Shown here: positions 29,314-38,204 of the stretch, in pieces
How positions within the stretch are numbered: position 1 is the first letter of the stretch
Layout of the letters: the number at the start of each line of letters is the position of its first letter
NCBI RefSeq assembly: GCF_013912065.1
Contig: NZ_JACESA010000016.1
Span: forward strand, 1 to 64,000
Origin: Brevundimonas sp.
GTDB lineage: Bacteria > Pseudomonadota > Alphaproteobacteria > Caulobacterales > Caulobacteraceae
DNA: 64,000 bases
Direction of reading: 5' to 3'
Notes under the pieces: generated by a model
Told to the model about the DNA's origin: nothing
Databases searched by the model: none
The model's input: the letters and a program-made list of their open reading frames with translations, nothing else
Position numbers and translations under genes: made by a program

Positions 29314-30033
29314 ATGCTGGACATTCTGGTCCGCAAGCTCGAACGACGCGACGACCTTCGTGAGGGTCAGCGCGAAACCATTCGCCGACTGCCGCTCGAA
29401 CATCGGGTCGTGAGGGCGGGAGACCTGATCGTCCGTGAAGGCGATCGACAGCCCGTGAGCCTTCTTCTGATTTCCGGCTTCGCGGGACGGTTCGCCCTGC
29501 TCGGCAACGGAGGACGACAATTCACCGAACTGGCCCTGCCGGGGGACTTCATGGATTTACACGCCATGGTCATGAAGAGGCTCGATCACAGTGTGGCGGC
29601 GATCTCGACGTGCGAACTAGCGGCCATCCCCCACGGCGCCCTGAAGGCGGTGATGGCGAACGATCCTCATCTGGCGCGATTGTTCTGGCTTGAAACCGTC
29701 GTGGACGCCGCCATTCACCGGGTCTGGCTGGTTGCCCTCGGCCGCCAGGACGCCCAGGCCCGGATGGCGCATCTGTTTTGTGAGACCAAGGTCCGTCTGG
29801 AGGTCGTTGGACTGGCCACGGACGACGGTTTTGACTTCCCCCTGAACCAGACCGAGCTTGCGGACGTGCTCGGGCTGTCGACGGTGCACGTAAACCGAAC
29901 CCTCATGGCGCTTCGGTCCGCCCAGCTTGTGGATTGGAGGGACGGGCGGGTGATTCTGAACGACTGGCCCCGTCTAGTCCGTTTGGCGGAGTTCGATCCG
30001 CTCTATCTTCGACTATGGAAGGAAGCGGTTTGA
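29314..30033 (+). CDS. Crp/Fnr family transcriptional regulator
   Basis: A 239-residue one-component regulator. The N-terminal cyclic-nucleotide-like beta-roll (residues about 20-130, VREGDRQPVSLLLISGFAGRF) is followed by a long dimer helix and a C-terminal winged HTH, PLNQTELADVLGLSTVHVNRTLMALR. There is no cysteine cluster for an iron-sulphur centre, so oxygen sensing of the classical FNR kind is unlikely. AGAGGGG lies about 10 bases before the chosen ATG (MLDILVRKL); in-frame ATGs at 29257 and 29290 are alternatives. It lies just beyond the glycan operon and could be the protein that binds the paired operator at 19.1 kb, which is inference. Confidence 0.88.
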   Translation: MLDILVRKLERRDDLREGQRETIRRLPLEHRVVRAGDLIVREGDRQPVSLLLISGFAGRFALLGNGGRQFTELALPGDFMDLHAMVMKRLDHSVAAISTCELAAIPHGALKAVMANDPHLARLFWLETVVDAAIHRVWLVALGRQDAQARMAHLFCETKVRLEVVGLATDDGFDFPLNQTELADVLGLSTVHVNRTLMALRSAQLVDWRDGRVILNDWPRLVRLAEFDPLYLRLWKEAV

Positions 30034-30087
30034 CCCATCAGGCGTCCGAAAAGACGCGAGGGTCGGAGCCGACAGGAAAAGACCGGA

Positions 30088-30780
30088 TCAGCATCCGCAG
30101 GCGAAGCGCTCGAGTCTTTCGGCATCCGTGACGACCAGCCGCCCGCGCGACAGTATCACCGCTCCATCACGCTCCAGAGCCTTGACCGCCGCATTGACGC
30201 TTGTGCGTTGCACCCCCATGGCCTGCGCCAGGACAGCCTGAGTGGTTCGCAGTTCCCGGCCGGCCATCTGATACAGCCGAAAAATCCAGTTCGCCGTTCG
30301 CTGCGGGACCTGGTGAACCGCATTGCAGGCCGCCTCGGCCTGAACGCGCACCAAGCGATCCAGGGCGTGACGGGCGAAGACGTGTTCCACCCATGTCTGA
30401 CCCATCAGGTCCGTGAGATCCTCGGCCGGCGCCTCAATCCATTGCGAACCCAGCATCGCCAGAAACCGCGTCGGGTAAACAGAGGACGTCAGCGATGTTT
30501 CCCAGCCGAACATCGAACCTCGTCCATGCAGGCTGACGCAGGCGATATTCTTGCGGTCGAACGCGGCCACCGCGCCATCGACGACAAACCCGACCGTCGC
30601 GCCCGTCGTGGCGCATTCTCCAGCGGCAAGGCTGCGCAACCGCCCCCGATCCCGGATCAGGCCCTGCACCTCGTCCGGCATCAGCCGAAGGACAGGATGA
30701 TCGAGAACAGCCTGGGACCGGGCGTCGATCCGCACCGGCTCAGGGCGAAAGGTCTCTTCGTAAGAGGCTGAATCCAGCAT
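30088..30780 (-). CDS. Second Crp/Fnr family regulator
   Basis: A 230-residue regulator converging on the previous one (54 bases between stops). The N-terminal beta-roll is less canonical: SLAAGECATTGATVGFVVDGAVAAF and SLHGRGSMFGWETSLTSS. The C-terminal HTH is clear: RTTQAVLAQAMGVQRTSVNAAVKALERDGAV. The start is uncertain; the ATG (MLDSASYEETF) is used here, while a GTG at 30819 would add 13 residues. Neither has a well-placed Shine-Dalgarno sequence. It lies between the first Crp/Fnr gene and the catalase operon, and may control either. Confidence 0.83.
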   Translation of the reverse strand: MLDSASYEETFRPEPVRIDARSQAVLDHPVLRLMPDEVQGLIRDRGRLRSLAAGECATTGATVGFVVDGAVAAFDRKNIACVSLHGRGSMFGWETSLTSSVYPTRFLAMLGSQWIEAPAEDLTDLMGQTWVEHVFARHALDRLVRVQAEAACNAVHQVPQRTANWIFRLYQMAGRELRTTQAVLAQAMGVQRTSVNAAVKALERDGAVILSRGRLVVTDAERLERFACGC

Positions 30781-31013
30781 GCCTCTAACGTGCCGACCGG
30801 TTAAGGCGAAGGCATTCACATAGGTTATCAGTTTTCCGACAGAACATCTTTTCTCGCGGACGTGTGAAGGGACGGGCGACTGTGGCCTGTACAGGCGACC
30901 GGGCGTATCCGCGTCGAATGGGTCCAGGCCGAGGTTCAGCTTGGCTGGATTTTCTAAGTCTGAGCGGTGACGGCGACGCGGGCGCCGCCGTCACCGCTGA
31001 ACTGCGGGATTAC

Positions 31014-31913
31014 TCAGGCGTCATAAGGGGTGGTGCGGCCCGCGCCGGGGCCTGCCCCGAGGTCCGCCCCTGTCAGAGGCGTGGCGGCCGGATCGGACAT
31101 GGTGCGCGTCATGAAGGCGTCCACGGCCTGACGCTCCGTATCCGACAGGTCGACCGTGGCCTTGCCGTCCCCGCCGTCCACCGCCATCTGGCGCTCGCGA
31201 TCCGAAACCACCTCCCACTGGTCTCCCTCGTTCCAAGGACCGGAGGCGTCGCCTTCGCCTTGGGACATGTTGTAATATGTATCCGCGAACTCGGGGCGCG
31301 CGGGCAGCTTGCCGGGCGGGAAGTTGGCTGGAATGGCGTAGAGCGCCTTCTCGAAAGCCTTCTGGTGGGCGACCTCGCGCGTCATCAGGAAGGACAGTGC
31401 GTCCTTGATGCCGGCATCGTCTGTGACGTTGATCAGGCGTTCATAGACGATCTTGGCTCTCGCCTCGGCTGCGATGTTGGAACGCAGGTCGCACGTGGGG
31501 TCGCCGATGGAGTCGACATAGGCGGCCGTCCAGGGCACGCCGGCCGAGTTCACCAGAGCCGTACCGCCGCCATAGAGGATAGACATGGTGTGGCTTTCCC
31601 CGCCCGACGTCATGCTCGCGTAGAGGTCGGCCTCTTCCTCGGCGGCCTCGGCCAGACGGCCCTTGGCGCCCCGGTTCAGCATGGCCACGATCGAACCGAT
31701 CACCTCAAGATGGCTCAGCTCCTCCGTGGCGATGTCCATCAGCAGGTCACGACGATTGATGTCCTCATCCGCCAGGCCTTGTGTGAAATAGCGCATGGCT
31801 GCGGCGAGTTCGCCTTGCGGACCCCCGAACTGCTCCAGCATCAGGGTCGCGAGGGCGGGGTTCGGCTCCGCTACCCGCACCGTATACATCAGGCGTTTGT
31901 TGTGCATGAACAT
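31014..31913 (-). CDS. Manganese (non-haem) catalase
   Basis: Dimanganese catalase of 299 residues, disproportionating hydrogen peroxide in the cytoplasm. The four-helix ferritin-like core supplies the metal ligands: GELAAAMRYFTQG (Glu), ATEELSHLEVIG (Glu and His), AEARAKIVYERL (Glu) and REVAHQKAFE (Glu and His). The acidic, Gly-rich C-terminus (SQGEGDASGPWNEGDQWEV) is typical of the family. AGGAG lies 8 bases before the ATG. It follows the DUF892 gene by 11 bases, so the pair is one operon. Manganese catalase with ferritin-like partners is a common stress set in alphaproteobacteria. Confidence 0.95.
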   Translation of the reverse strand: MFMHNKRLMYTVRVAEPNPALATLMLEQFGGPQGELAAAMRYFTQGLADEDINRRDLLMDIATEELSHLEVIGSIVAMLNRGAKGRLAEAAEEEADLYASMTSGGESHTMSILYGGGTALVNSAGVPWTAAYVDSIGDPTCDLRSNIAAEARAKIVYERLINVTDDAGIKDALSFLMTREVAHQKAFEKALYAIPANFPPGKLPARPEFADTYYNMSQGEGDASGPWNEGDQWEVVSDRERQMAVDGGDGKATVDLSDTERQAVDAFMTRTMSDPAATPLTGADLGAGPGAGRTTPYDA

Positions 31914-31924
31914 AGTCTGGGCTC

Positions 31925-32440
31925 CTAGCGGCTGGGGTTTTCGCCCTGCTGCTTCAGCAGCAGGAATTTTTCGGTGAGGGCTGGAAGGCTTTCATCGACC
32001 CACCGCGCCATCCGCAGCTCTTCGTCCAGGGTCGCGTTCAGTGGATCGAGCGCGGTCGTCATACCGCCGTGGCGGGCGAGGATGATGAGCCCGCGATAGG
32101 CGGCGGCCTCGTAGTTTTCGAAGGCGAAATTGGCGAAGGCGTTCTTCAGGATCTCGTCCTCGGCGAACACGTGCCCCAGAGCCGCCATCGACCCGCCCAG
32201 AGACAGGGCCGCGTCCTTCAGGCCGGAGGCGCTCTCGTCGACCTGTTCCAGCAATCCTTCGAGTCTCTGGATTTGCGTCTCTGTTTCGGTGCGATGCGCG
32301 GCCAGTTGCTCGGCCACCTCCGTGAAATTCTTGGCCCGCTCAATCTGGCGGTCCATGAGCGCCAGAGCCTGATGCTCCATTGCGTGGGCGTTCTTCAGTC
32401 CCGTGACATAGACTTCGCGCCAAACGTCATCGCTGGCCAT
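31925..32440 (-). CDS. Ferritin-like DUF892 (YciE/YciF) protein
   Basis: A 171-residue, nearly all-helical protein of the YciE/YciF type. WREVYVTGLKNAHAMEHQALALMDRQIERAKNF opens helix 1, and NFAFENYEAAAYRGLIILARHGG and LDEELRMARWVDESLPAL carry conserved acidic residues and His of a probable dimetal site. Family members are induced by general stress; their reaction is unknown. AAGGGAG lies 7 bases before the chosen ATG (MASDDVW); an ATG two codons earlier overlaps that site and was rejected. First gene of the operon with manganese catalase. Confidence 0.88.
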   Translation of the reverse strand: MASDDVWREVYVTGLKNAHAMEHQALALMDRQIERAKNFTEVAEQLAAHRTETETQIQRLEGLLEQVDESASGLKDAALSLGGSMAALGHVFAEDEILKNAFANFAFENYEAAAYRGLIILARHGGMTTALDPLNATLDEELRMARWVDESLPALTEKFLLLKQQGENPSR

Positions 32441-32839
32441 GAGCATCTCCCTTGAAAGGCTATGGCGAAACAATCCGAGGTCTCGACGGCCGTTCCGAGT
32501 GTCGGATAAGCGACCCACGTCAGGGGGGTCTGTGAGGCTTGAGGGACCACATTGGTTCCCGCGTTCTGGCCAAGTCCGGATCGGATTTGCCGACGCCCAT
32601 TCAGGTCGCCCCGATCAGCTTCTTCGCCGCCGTCCAACAGCCTTCCTGAGCAAGCGGCGATGACCGCTCGGCGCACGACCGGGACATGATGGAGATCGGA
32701 TGGCGGCGCGGCGTTGCCGGCCTGGATCGTCTTCCGCGAAGATGAAGATCGAGGGGATCGCTCAGGATCCGGCGATCTCCACCCGCAGTGGCTTTACTCA
32801 AGCGATTGAGCTTGAACCGATCCTGACTAGGGAAAGAAA
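32441..32839. other. 399-base region without a recognisable gene
   Basis: Lies between the DUF892 start and the tRNA gene. It must hold the promoter of the DUF892-catalase operon. GGAAC occurs on the minus strand at 32496-32492, but the nearest GTT-type -10 is 19 bases away, too far for a good EcfG promoter. No protein-like open frame or repeat stands out. Confidence 0.5.
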
Positions 32840-32916
32840 TGGCGCACCCGGAGCGATTCGAACGCCCGACCCCCAGATTCGTAGTCTGGTGCTCTATCCA
32901 GCTGAGCTACGGGTGC
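32840..32916 (-). tRNA. tRNA-Arg (anticodon ACG)
   Basis: Read on the minus strand, a complete cloverleaf of 77 bases: acceptor stem GCACCCG paired with CGGGTGC, D-arm GCTCAGCTGGATAGAGC, anticodon stem CCAGA/TCTGG around the loop CTACGAA (anticodon ACG), T-arm with GTTCGAATC, and an encoded CCA end at 32842-32840. The A of the anticodon is expected to be edited to inosine so that it reads CGU, CGC and CGA. Confidence 0.97.
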
Positions 32917-33063
32917 GGCTGCCTTGCGGCGAGGGCGGGTCTTTAGCGGTTGAAACGGGGGGACGCAAGCGGGTGAATGCAGTTTCTGTCGGGACGGTGG
33001 TTGGCGCGGTCGCCGGGAGGGCCTAGGTCGGAACAAGACGTCCCTTCCCGTTCGGAATTTCGC

Positions 33064-34809
33064 ATGCGTTTCATCCGTCGCCGCCTTGCGGTCCTGCTCC
33101 TTCCCCTGGTCGCTCCCCTGGTCTTGGCAGGGTGTCAGACGGGCGGCGTGGCGGCGCCCGCGGGGGTTGAGGCTGGAGCGGCGCTTCAGACCTCCACGCC
33201 CGCGCGCGGACCCTTCGTGGCGGCGGCCAATCCGCTGGCGGTCGAGGCGGGGATGAAGGTGTTGCGGCGGGGCGGGTCGGCGGTGGACGCCGCCGTCGCT
33301 GTTCAGGCGGTGCTGGGTCTGGTGGAGCCCCAGTCTTCGGGTCTGGGCGGCGGGGCCTTCCTGATGAGCTATGAGGCGGCGACCGGGCGCGTCACCGCCT
33401 ATGACGGGCGCGAGACGGCCCCGGCCTCGGCCACGCCGGAGCTCTTCTACGAGGACGGCAAGCCCCTCTCCTTCGTCGACGCCGTGCTGTCGGGGCGATC
33501 GACCGGCGCGCCCGGCGCGGTGGCCATGCTGGCCATGGCCCAGAAGGATCACGGCCGGTTGGCCTGGCGCGACCTGTTCGACGACGCCGAACGGCTGGCC
33601 CGCGACGGTTTCGTGGTCAGCCCGCGTATGGCCGGCATGATCAATGGCCCGGCGCCCCAGGCCCGGACCCGCTGGGCGACCGCCTATTTCACCCGGCCCG
33701 ACGGGCGCCGCTATCAGGCCGGGGATGTGATGCGCAATCCCGCCTACGCTCGCACCGTGGCCGCCCTGGCGAACGAGGGTCCGGGTGCGATCTACGGCGG
33801 GCGGATCGGGCGCGAGATCGCGGCGACGGTGGCCGAGGCGCCGCATCCCGGCGGCCTGACCGAGGCGGACATCGCCGCCTATCGTCCGCTGCGCCGCGAC
33901 GCCCTGTGCCGCCCCTATCGGATCTATGTCGTCTGCGTGCCGCCGCCGCCGTCCAGCGGCTTGGCCCTGCTGCAGTTCCTAGCCATGGCCGAAGTCACGC
34001 CGGACATCGGCCTGGGCCCCGACAGTCCGGCGGCCTGGGTGGCCTTCGGCCGGTTGCAACGATTGATGTACGCCGACCGCGATCGCTATGTCGGGGACGC
34101 GGACTTCGTCGGCGTGCCGATCGCCGGCCTGCTGGATCCCGACTATGTCGCCGCCCGCGCCGCCCTGGCGCCCCAGGTCAACGGTCCGGTCGCGGCCGGG
34201 GCCCCGACGGGATCGCCCCCGCGCGGCGAGGACCGGACGGCCGAGCCCGGCGGCACCTCGCACATGGTCATCGTCGATGCGGACGGAAACGCCGTCAGCA
34301 TGACCACCACGGTCGAAAGCATCTTCGGCGACGGGCGAATGGTCGAGGGCTTCTTCCTCAACAACCAGCTGACCGATTTTTCCTTCACGCCGCTGCAGGA
34401 CGGCCATCCGGCCGCCAATGCGGTGGCGGCGGGCAAGCGTCCGCGGTCGTCGATGACGCCCGTGCTGATCCTGGATGGCCAGGGCCGGTTGGTCGGGGCC
34501 ATCGGCTCGCCCGGCGGGTCCAGCATCCTGGCCTATGTGGCCAAGGCCCTGGTCGGGATCATCGACTGGGATCTGACGGTGCAACAGGCCGTCGCCCTGC
34601 CCAATCTGGTGGTGCGGGGCCCGATGGTGGGGGCCGACACGGCCCTGATCGCGCCGGACATTCGCGTCGCCCTGGGCGCGGCAGGCATGAGCCTGCGGCC
34701 CAATACGACCGAGACCTCGGGCCTGCACGGGGCGATGTGGCGCGACGGACGCTGGGACGGCGGGGCGGACCCGAGACGGGAAGGCGTGGCGGTGTCGGAA
34801 GCCCCCTGA
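33064..34809 (+). CDS. Gamma-glutamyltransferase, lipoprotein form
   Basis: A 581-residue gamma-glutamyltranspeptidase, cleaving the gamma-glutamyl bond of glutathione and related peptides in the periplasm. The signal ends in the lipobox LVLAGC, so the enzyme is lipid-anchored rather than free. It has the family N-terminal block ANPLAVEAGMKVLRRGGSAVDAAVAVQ, the GLGGGAFLM motif, and the self-cleavage site before Thr398 in GGTSHMVIVD. LNNQLTDFSF and RPRSSMTP follow in the small subunit. Self-processing into two chains should yield an active enzyme. The start at 33064 gives MRFIRRRLAVLLLPL. It follows the tRNA gene on the opposite strand. Confidence 0.93.
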   Translation: MRFIRRRLAVLLLPLVAPLVLAGCQTGGVAAPAGVEAGAALQTSTPARGPFVAAANPLAVEAGMKVLRRGGSAVDAAVAVQAVLGLVEPQSSGLGGGAFLMSYEAATGRVTAYDGRETAPASATPELFYEDGKPLSFVDAVLSGRSTGAPGAVAMLAMAQKDHGRLAWRDLFDDAERLARDGFVVSPRMAGMINGPAPQARTRWATAYFTRPDGRRYQAGDVMRNPAYARTVAALANEGPGAIYGGRIGREIAATVAEAPHPGGLTEADIAAYRPLRRDALCRPYRIYVVCVPPPPSSGLALLQFLAMAEVTPDIGLGPDSPAAWVAFGRLQRLMYADRDRYVGDADFVGVPIAGLLDPDYVAARAALAPQVNGPVAAGAPTGSPPRGEDRTAEPGGTSHMVIVDADGNAVSMTTTVESIFGDGRMVEGFFLNNQLTDFSFTPLQDGHPAANAVAAGKRPRSSMTPVLILDGQGRLVGAIGSPGGSSILAYVAKALVGIIDWDLTVQQAVALPNLVVRGPMVGADTALIAPDIRVALGAAGMSLRPNTTETSGLHGAMWRDGRWDGGADPRREGVAVSEAP

Positions 34810-34834
34810 CGGGACGAACCGCGCGCCCGGCCGA

Positions 34835-35698
34835 TCAGCGGCGCGGCTTGATCGACAGCTGGAAGGCGATCAAGCCCTCGTCCACGTCGGTGTCGAGGCC
34901 GCTCATGCCGCGCAGCCCCTTGCCGGCGTCGATCTCGCGATAGACCAGCCCGACCGAGGTCTGGACGTCGCCCCGGCGATAGGCCACCCCGACTGAGGCG
35001 TCGCCAAGGAAAGCGCCCCGATCCTGGGTATAGCCGGAGCGGGCGTAATCGCCGTCGCGCGTGCGGGCGAAATTATAGCCGACCGCCCGACCGGATCCGG
35101 CGGCGTACAGATACCACCGCGCGCGCTCGCCGAACCGGGCGCTGCCGTCGGGGGCCAGACGTTCCAGGCCTTCGCCGATCTTCAGCGTGGCGCCGGCCTC
35201 GGCCGAGCCGCCCTCGGTGCCCAGACCGAAGCCGGCGTGGGGCGTCAGACTGACTTCGAGGCCGGAGGGCGTGCGTCCAACGGCGCCGCGGAAGCCGCGC
35301 ACATAGCGCAGGTCATAGGCGTCGGCCTCCAGCTCGGCCCGGTCCACCGGCGTGACCGGCAGGGGCGAGCCGTCGGCGCGGCGCAGGCGGCCCGCGGTTT
35401 CCAGGGTCAGCCGGTCGGTGAAGGCGTTGCGGTCGATCCAGATGTCGCTGCGGGTGCTGGCCTCCAGACCCGAAACCTCGGCGGGCCCGAAGGCCGCCGG
35501 CATCTCGATCTCTGCGCCGAACCGGGCGTCAGGCACGACACGGAACCGGCCCTGCTCGTTCAGGCGCGCGGTCAGGGATTGGGCGGTCTGGGGCGTCTCG
35601 TAGAAGGCGTCGGGGGCCCAGGCCTGAGCGCGAGCGTCGGCTGCGCCAGCCATGGCCAGCACGCTCCCCAGTCCCACGATCCAAGCCGCAACGCGCAT
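34835..35698 (-). CDS. Outer-membrane beta-barrel protein, possibly LpxR/DUF2219-like
   Basis: A 287-residue exported protein: MRVAAWIVGLGSVLAMAGAADARA is a signal peptide, and the mature part alternates hydrophobic residues in beta-barrel fashion (GVAYRRGDVQTSVGLVYREI, ending FQLSIKPRR). The middle segment with RWYLYAAGSGRAVGYNFAR and the late GYTQDRGAFLGDASVGVAYRRG is reminiscent of lipid A deacylase LpxR-like proteins, but I cannot confirm active-site residues. The start at 35698 is chosen because the earlier in-frame start adds a cysteine-rich stretch before the signal. It converges on the gamma-glutamyltransferase gene, 25 bases apart. Confidence 0.65.
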   Translation of the reverse strand: MRVAAWIVGLGSVLAMAGAADARAQAWAPDAFYETPQTAQSLTARLNEQGRFRVVPDARFGAEIEMPAAFGPAEVSGLEASTRSDIWIDRNAFTDRLTLETAGRLRRADGSPLPVTPVDRAELEADAYDLRYVRGFRGAVGRTPSGLEVSLTPHAGFGLGTEGGSAEAGATLKIGEGLERLAPDGSARFGERARWYLYAAGSGRAVGYNFARTRDGDYARSGYTQDRGAFLGDASVGVAYRRGDVQTSVGLVYREIDAGKGLRGMSGLDTDVDEGLIAFQLSIKPRR

Positions 35699-35867
35699 TC
35701 GGTCTCCCCACCGTCCGCAGAATCCCACCCTGCACCACGCAGAACAGGAGTCCAACAGACATTTTCACGACACTCTTTCGTCGCTTTTCAACGTCGCCCG
35801 GGACCGGGGGTTCCGAAAACCAGAAGGGCCCCGCTTTCGCGAGGCCCCTGCAAGATACTGACCGGCC

Positions 35868-37751
35868 CTATTGGCAGGCCAGACACTCGTCGTAATCGGT
35901 CTTGGGCATGGAGAAGAGGTCGGGCTGGTTCGGGTCGATGACCGCCTCGGCCTTGTCCTCGGCGCCGGCGAAGGCGGCGCGTTGCACCGACTTGGAGCGC
36001 AGGTAATACAGCGACTTCACGCCGCGCTCCCACGCCGACCAGTGCAGCATGTGCAGGTCCCACTTGTTGACGTCGCCGGGGATGAACAGGTTCAGCGACT
36101 GGGCCTGGCAGATTTCCGGCGCGCGGTCGGCGGCCAGCTCGACCACCCAGCGCTGGTCCAGTTCGAAGGCGGTCTTGAAAATCCCCTTCTCGTCCTCGTT
36201 CAGCGCGTCGATGTGCTGGACCGACCCCTCGTGCTCGAGGATCGAGCTCCACACAGCCTCGGTGTTGATCCCCTTCTCGTCGAGCAGACGCTCCAGATAG
36301 GGGTTCTTGACCGCGAACGAGCCCGACAGGGTCTTGTGGGTGTAGATATTGGCCGGGATCGGCTCGATGCCGGCGCTGGTGCCGCCGCAGATGATCGAGA
36401 TCGAGGCGGTCGGGGCGATGGCCAGCTTGTGGCTGAACCGCTCCATGACGCCGCGTTCCTCGGCGTCCAGGCAGGGGCCCTTCTCCTCGGCAAGCAGGCG
36501 GCTGGCCTTGTCGGCCTCGCGGCGCAGGTGCTTGAACAGGCGCATGTTCCACGACTTGGCCATGGCGCTTTCGAAGGCGACCCCCTGGCCTTGCAGGAAG
36601 GAGTGGAAGCCCATCAGGCCCAGGCCGACCGAACGCTCGCGCTTGGCCGAATAGACGGCGGCGGCCATGGCGGGCGGGGCGCGGCGGATGAAGTCCTCCA
36701 GGACGTTGTCGAGGAAGCGCATCAGGTCTTCGACGAATTTCGGCTCCTCGCGCCATTCCAGGAAGGTCTCGGCGTTGACCGACGACAGGCAGCAGACGGC
36801 GGTCCGGTCCACGCCCAGGTGGTCGCGGCCGGTGTGCAGCATGATCTCGGCGCACAGGTTCGACTGTTTGACCTTCAGGCCCAGGTCGCGCTGGTGCGGC
36901 GCCATCTGGCGGTTCACCGTGTCGGAGAAGATCATGTAGGGCTCGCCGGTCTGCATCCGGATGTCGAGCAGCTTGGTCCACAGCGAGCGGGCGTCGACGG
37001 TCTTGATGACAGCGCCGTCCTTGGGCGACTTCAGGTCGAAGGTGGCGCCGGCCTTGACCGCCTCCATGAACTCGTCGGTGACGTTGACGCCGTGGTGCAG
37101 GTTCAGGGACTTGCGGTTGAAGTCGCCCGAGGGTTTGCGGATCTCGAGGAATTCCTCGATCTCGGGATGGTGGATGTCCAGATAGACGGCGGCCGAGCCG
37201 CGACGCAGCGACCCCTGGCTGATCGCCAGGGTCAGGCTGTCCATCACGCGGATGAAGGGAATGATGCCCGAGGTCTTGCCCGCGCCCTTGACCTTTTCGC
37301 CGATCGAACGGACGCCGCCCCAGTAGGTGCCGATGCCGCCGCCGTTCGAGGCCAGGGCGACATTCTCGTTCCAGACGTTCTGGATGCCGTCCAGGCTGTC
37401 GCCGACCGCGTTCAGGAAGCAGGAGATCGGCAGGCCGCGATCCGCCCCGCCGTTCGACAGGACCGGGGTCGCCGGCATGAACCACAGGCGGCTCATATAG
37501 TCATACAGGCGCTGGGCGTGTTCGGCGTCGTCCGAGAAGGCGGTCGAGACGCGGGCGAACATGTCCTGATAGCTCTCGCCCGCCAGCAGGTAGCGATCCT
37601 CCAGCGTCTTCTTGCCGAAATCGGTCAGAAGGGCGTCGCGCGAACGATCGACCTGCACCGATTTCACCACGGTCAGATGCGGCTTCTCGAGGGTCGCGTT
37701 CGTCACAACACCTTGGAATTCCGTCGTCTTCAAAGCCTCGCCGCCAGCCAT
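35868..37751 (-). CDS. nrdA: Ribonucleoside-diphosphate reductase subunit alpha (class I)
   Basis: Catalytic subunit of class Ia-type ribonucleotide reductase, reducing NDPs to dNDPs with the radical supplied by NrdB. It has 627 residues from ATG 37751 (MAGGEALKTTEF); a TTG two codons earlier is less likely. The active-site block SNLCAEIML holds Asn, Cys and Glu in the usual order. KRERSVGLGLMGFHSFLQ and SISIICGGTSAGIEPIPANIYTHKTLSG are typical. The C-terminal CLACQ carries the cysteine pair that shuttles electrons from thioredoxin. There is no N-terminal ATP-cone, the regulatory domain common in longer NrdA. nrdB lies 14 kb away on the same strand. NrdR-like boxes precede the gene. Confidence 0.95.
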   Translation of the reverse strand: MAGGEALKTTEFQGVVTNATLEKPHLTVVKSVQVDRSRDALLTDFGKKTLEDRYLLAGESYQDMFARVSTAFSDDAEHAQRLYDYMSRLWFMPATPVLSNGGADRGLPISCFLNAVGDSLDGIQNVWNENVALASNGGGIGTYWGGVRSIGEKVKGAGKTSGIIPFIRVMDSLTLAISQGSLRRGSAAVYLDIHHPEIEEFLEIRKPSGDFNRKSLNLHHGVNVTDEFMEAVKAGATFDLKSPKDGAVIKTVDARSLWTKLLDIRMQTGEPYMIFSDTVNRQMAPHQRDLGLKVKQSNLCAEIMLHTGRDHLGVDRTAVCCLSSVNAETFLEWREEPKFVEDLMRFLDNVLEDFIRRAPPAMAAAVYSAKRERSVGLGLMGFHSFLQGQGVAFESAMAKSWNMRLFKHLRREADKASRLLAEEKGPCLDAEERGVMERFSHKLAIAPTASISIICGGTSAGIEPIPANIYTHKTLSGSFAVKNPYLERLLDEKGINTEAVWSSILEHEGSVQHIDALNEDEKGIFKTAFELDQRWVVELAADRAPEICQAQSLNLFIPGDVNKWDLHMLHWSAWERGVKSLYYLRSKSVQRAAFAGAEDKAEAVIDPNQPDLFSMPKTDYDECLACQ

Positions 37752-37802
37752 GGTCAATCTGCGTCCTGAACAATAAACAGCCTAGAGCCACCTGCGCCGT
37801 AA

Positions 37803-37849
37803 CCACATCATCTAGTGGGTTCTGCGCTCCCCGAGCCCACATATAGGGC
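37803..37849 (-). promoter_or_regulatory. Pair of NrdR-like boxes upstream of nrdA
   Basis: Read on the minus strand, CCACTAGATGATGTGG (37818-37803) and GCCCTATATGTGGGCT (37849-37834) both fit the 16-base NrdR pattern ACAC-TATAT-CTTGTGT loosely, and they are offset by exactly 31 bases, the classical three-turn spacing of NrdR pairs. They lie 52-98 bases before the nrdA start, over the probable promoter. Confidence 0.6.
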
Positions 37850-38204
37850 GCACATGCCTAATAACCCGTCAACGGGCTTGACGGTCCCTTTGGAGGCGAA
37901 TCGGTCGGACAAGTCCTTCACGCCTGGGGAAAAGCCCGGCAGCAAGCCAGCAAGGGTCCGATCCCCGTTCGCAGGCGCAAGATCACGAACGCGTGATCAA
38001 GACCCCATCCAAGCTTGGCCGTTTCGGGGTTCCGCAGCCGCGTGCGTATTCGTTCCGTTTTGATACGTATTCCGACGCCGGGCGATCCCGCTTCGACATC
38101 CGCCTCGACCAAAGTCTAGACCCGCCTCCGCCCCGGACACGGGATAGTGAGGCCAGACGCCGCCCCGATCGGAAAGAGGGCGGCGCCCAGACGAGAGCCA
38201 CGCC
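37850..38204. other. 355-base gene-free stretch before the CoA-transferase
   Basis: No convincing open frame. GATCACGAACGCGTGATC at 37981-37998 is an inverted repeat with 7-base arms (GATCACG, CGTGATC) around a 4-base centre, about 210 bases before the CoA-transferase start, and could be a regulator site. The remainder holds the promoter of the rightward gene. Confidence 0.4.

Noticed and set aside
32461-32500. EcfG promoter for the DUF892-catalase operon
   Set aside because: GGAAC is present on the minus strand but the nearest GTT-type -10 is 19 bases away, outside the 16-17 base rule.
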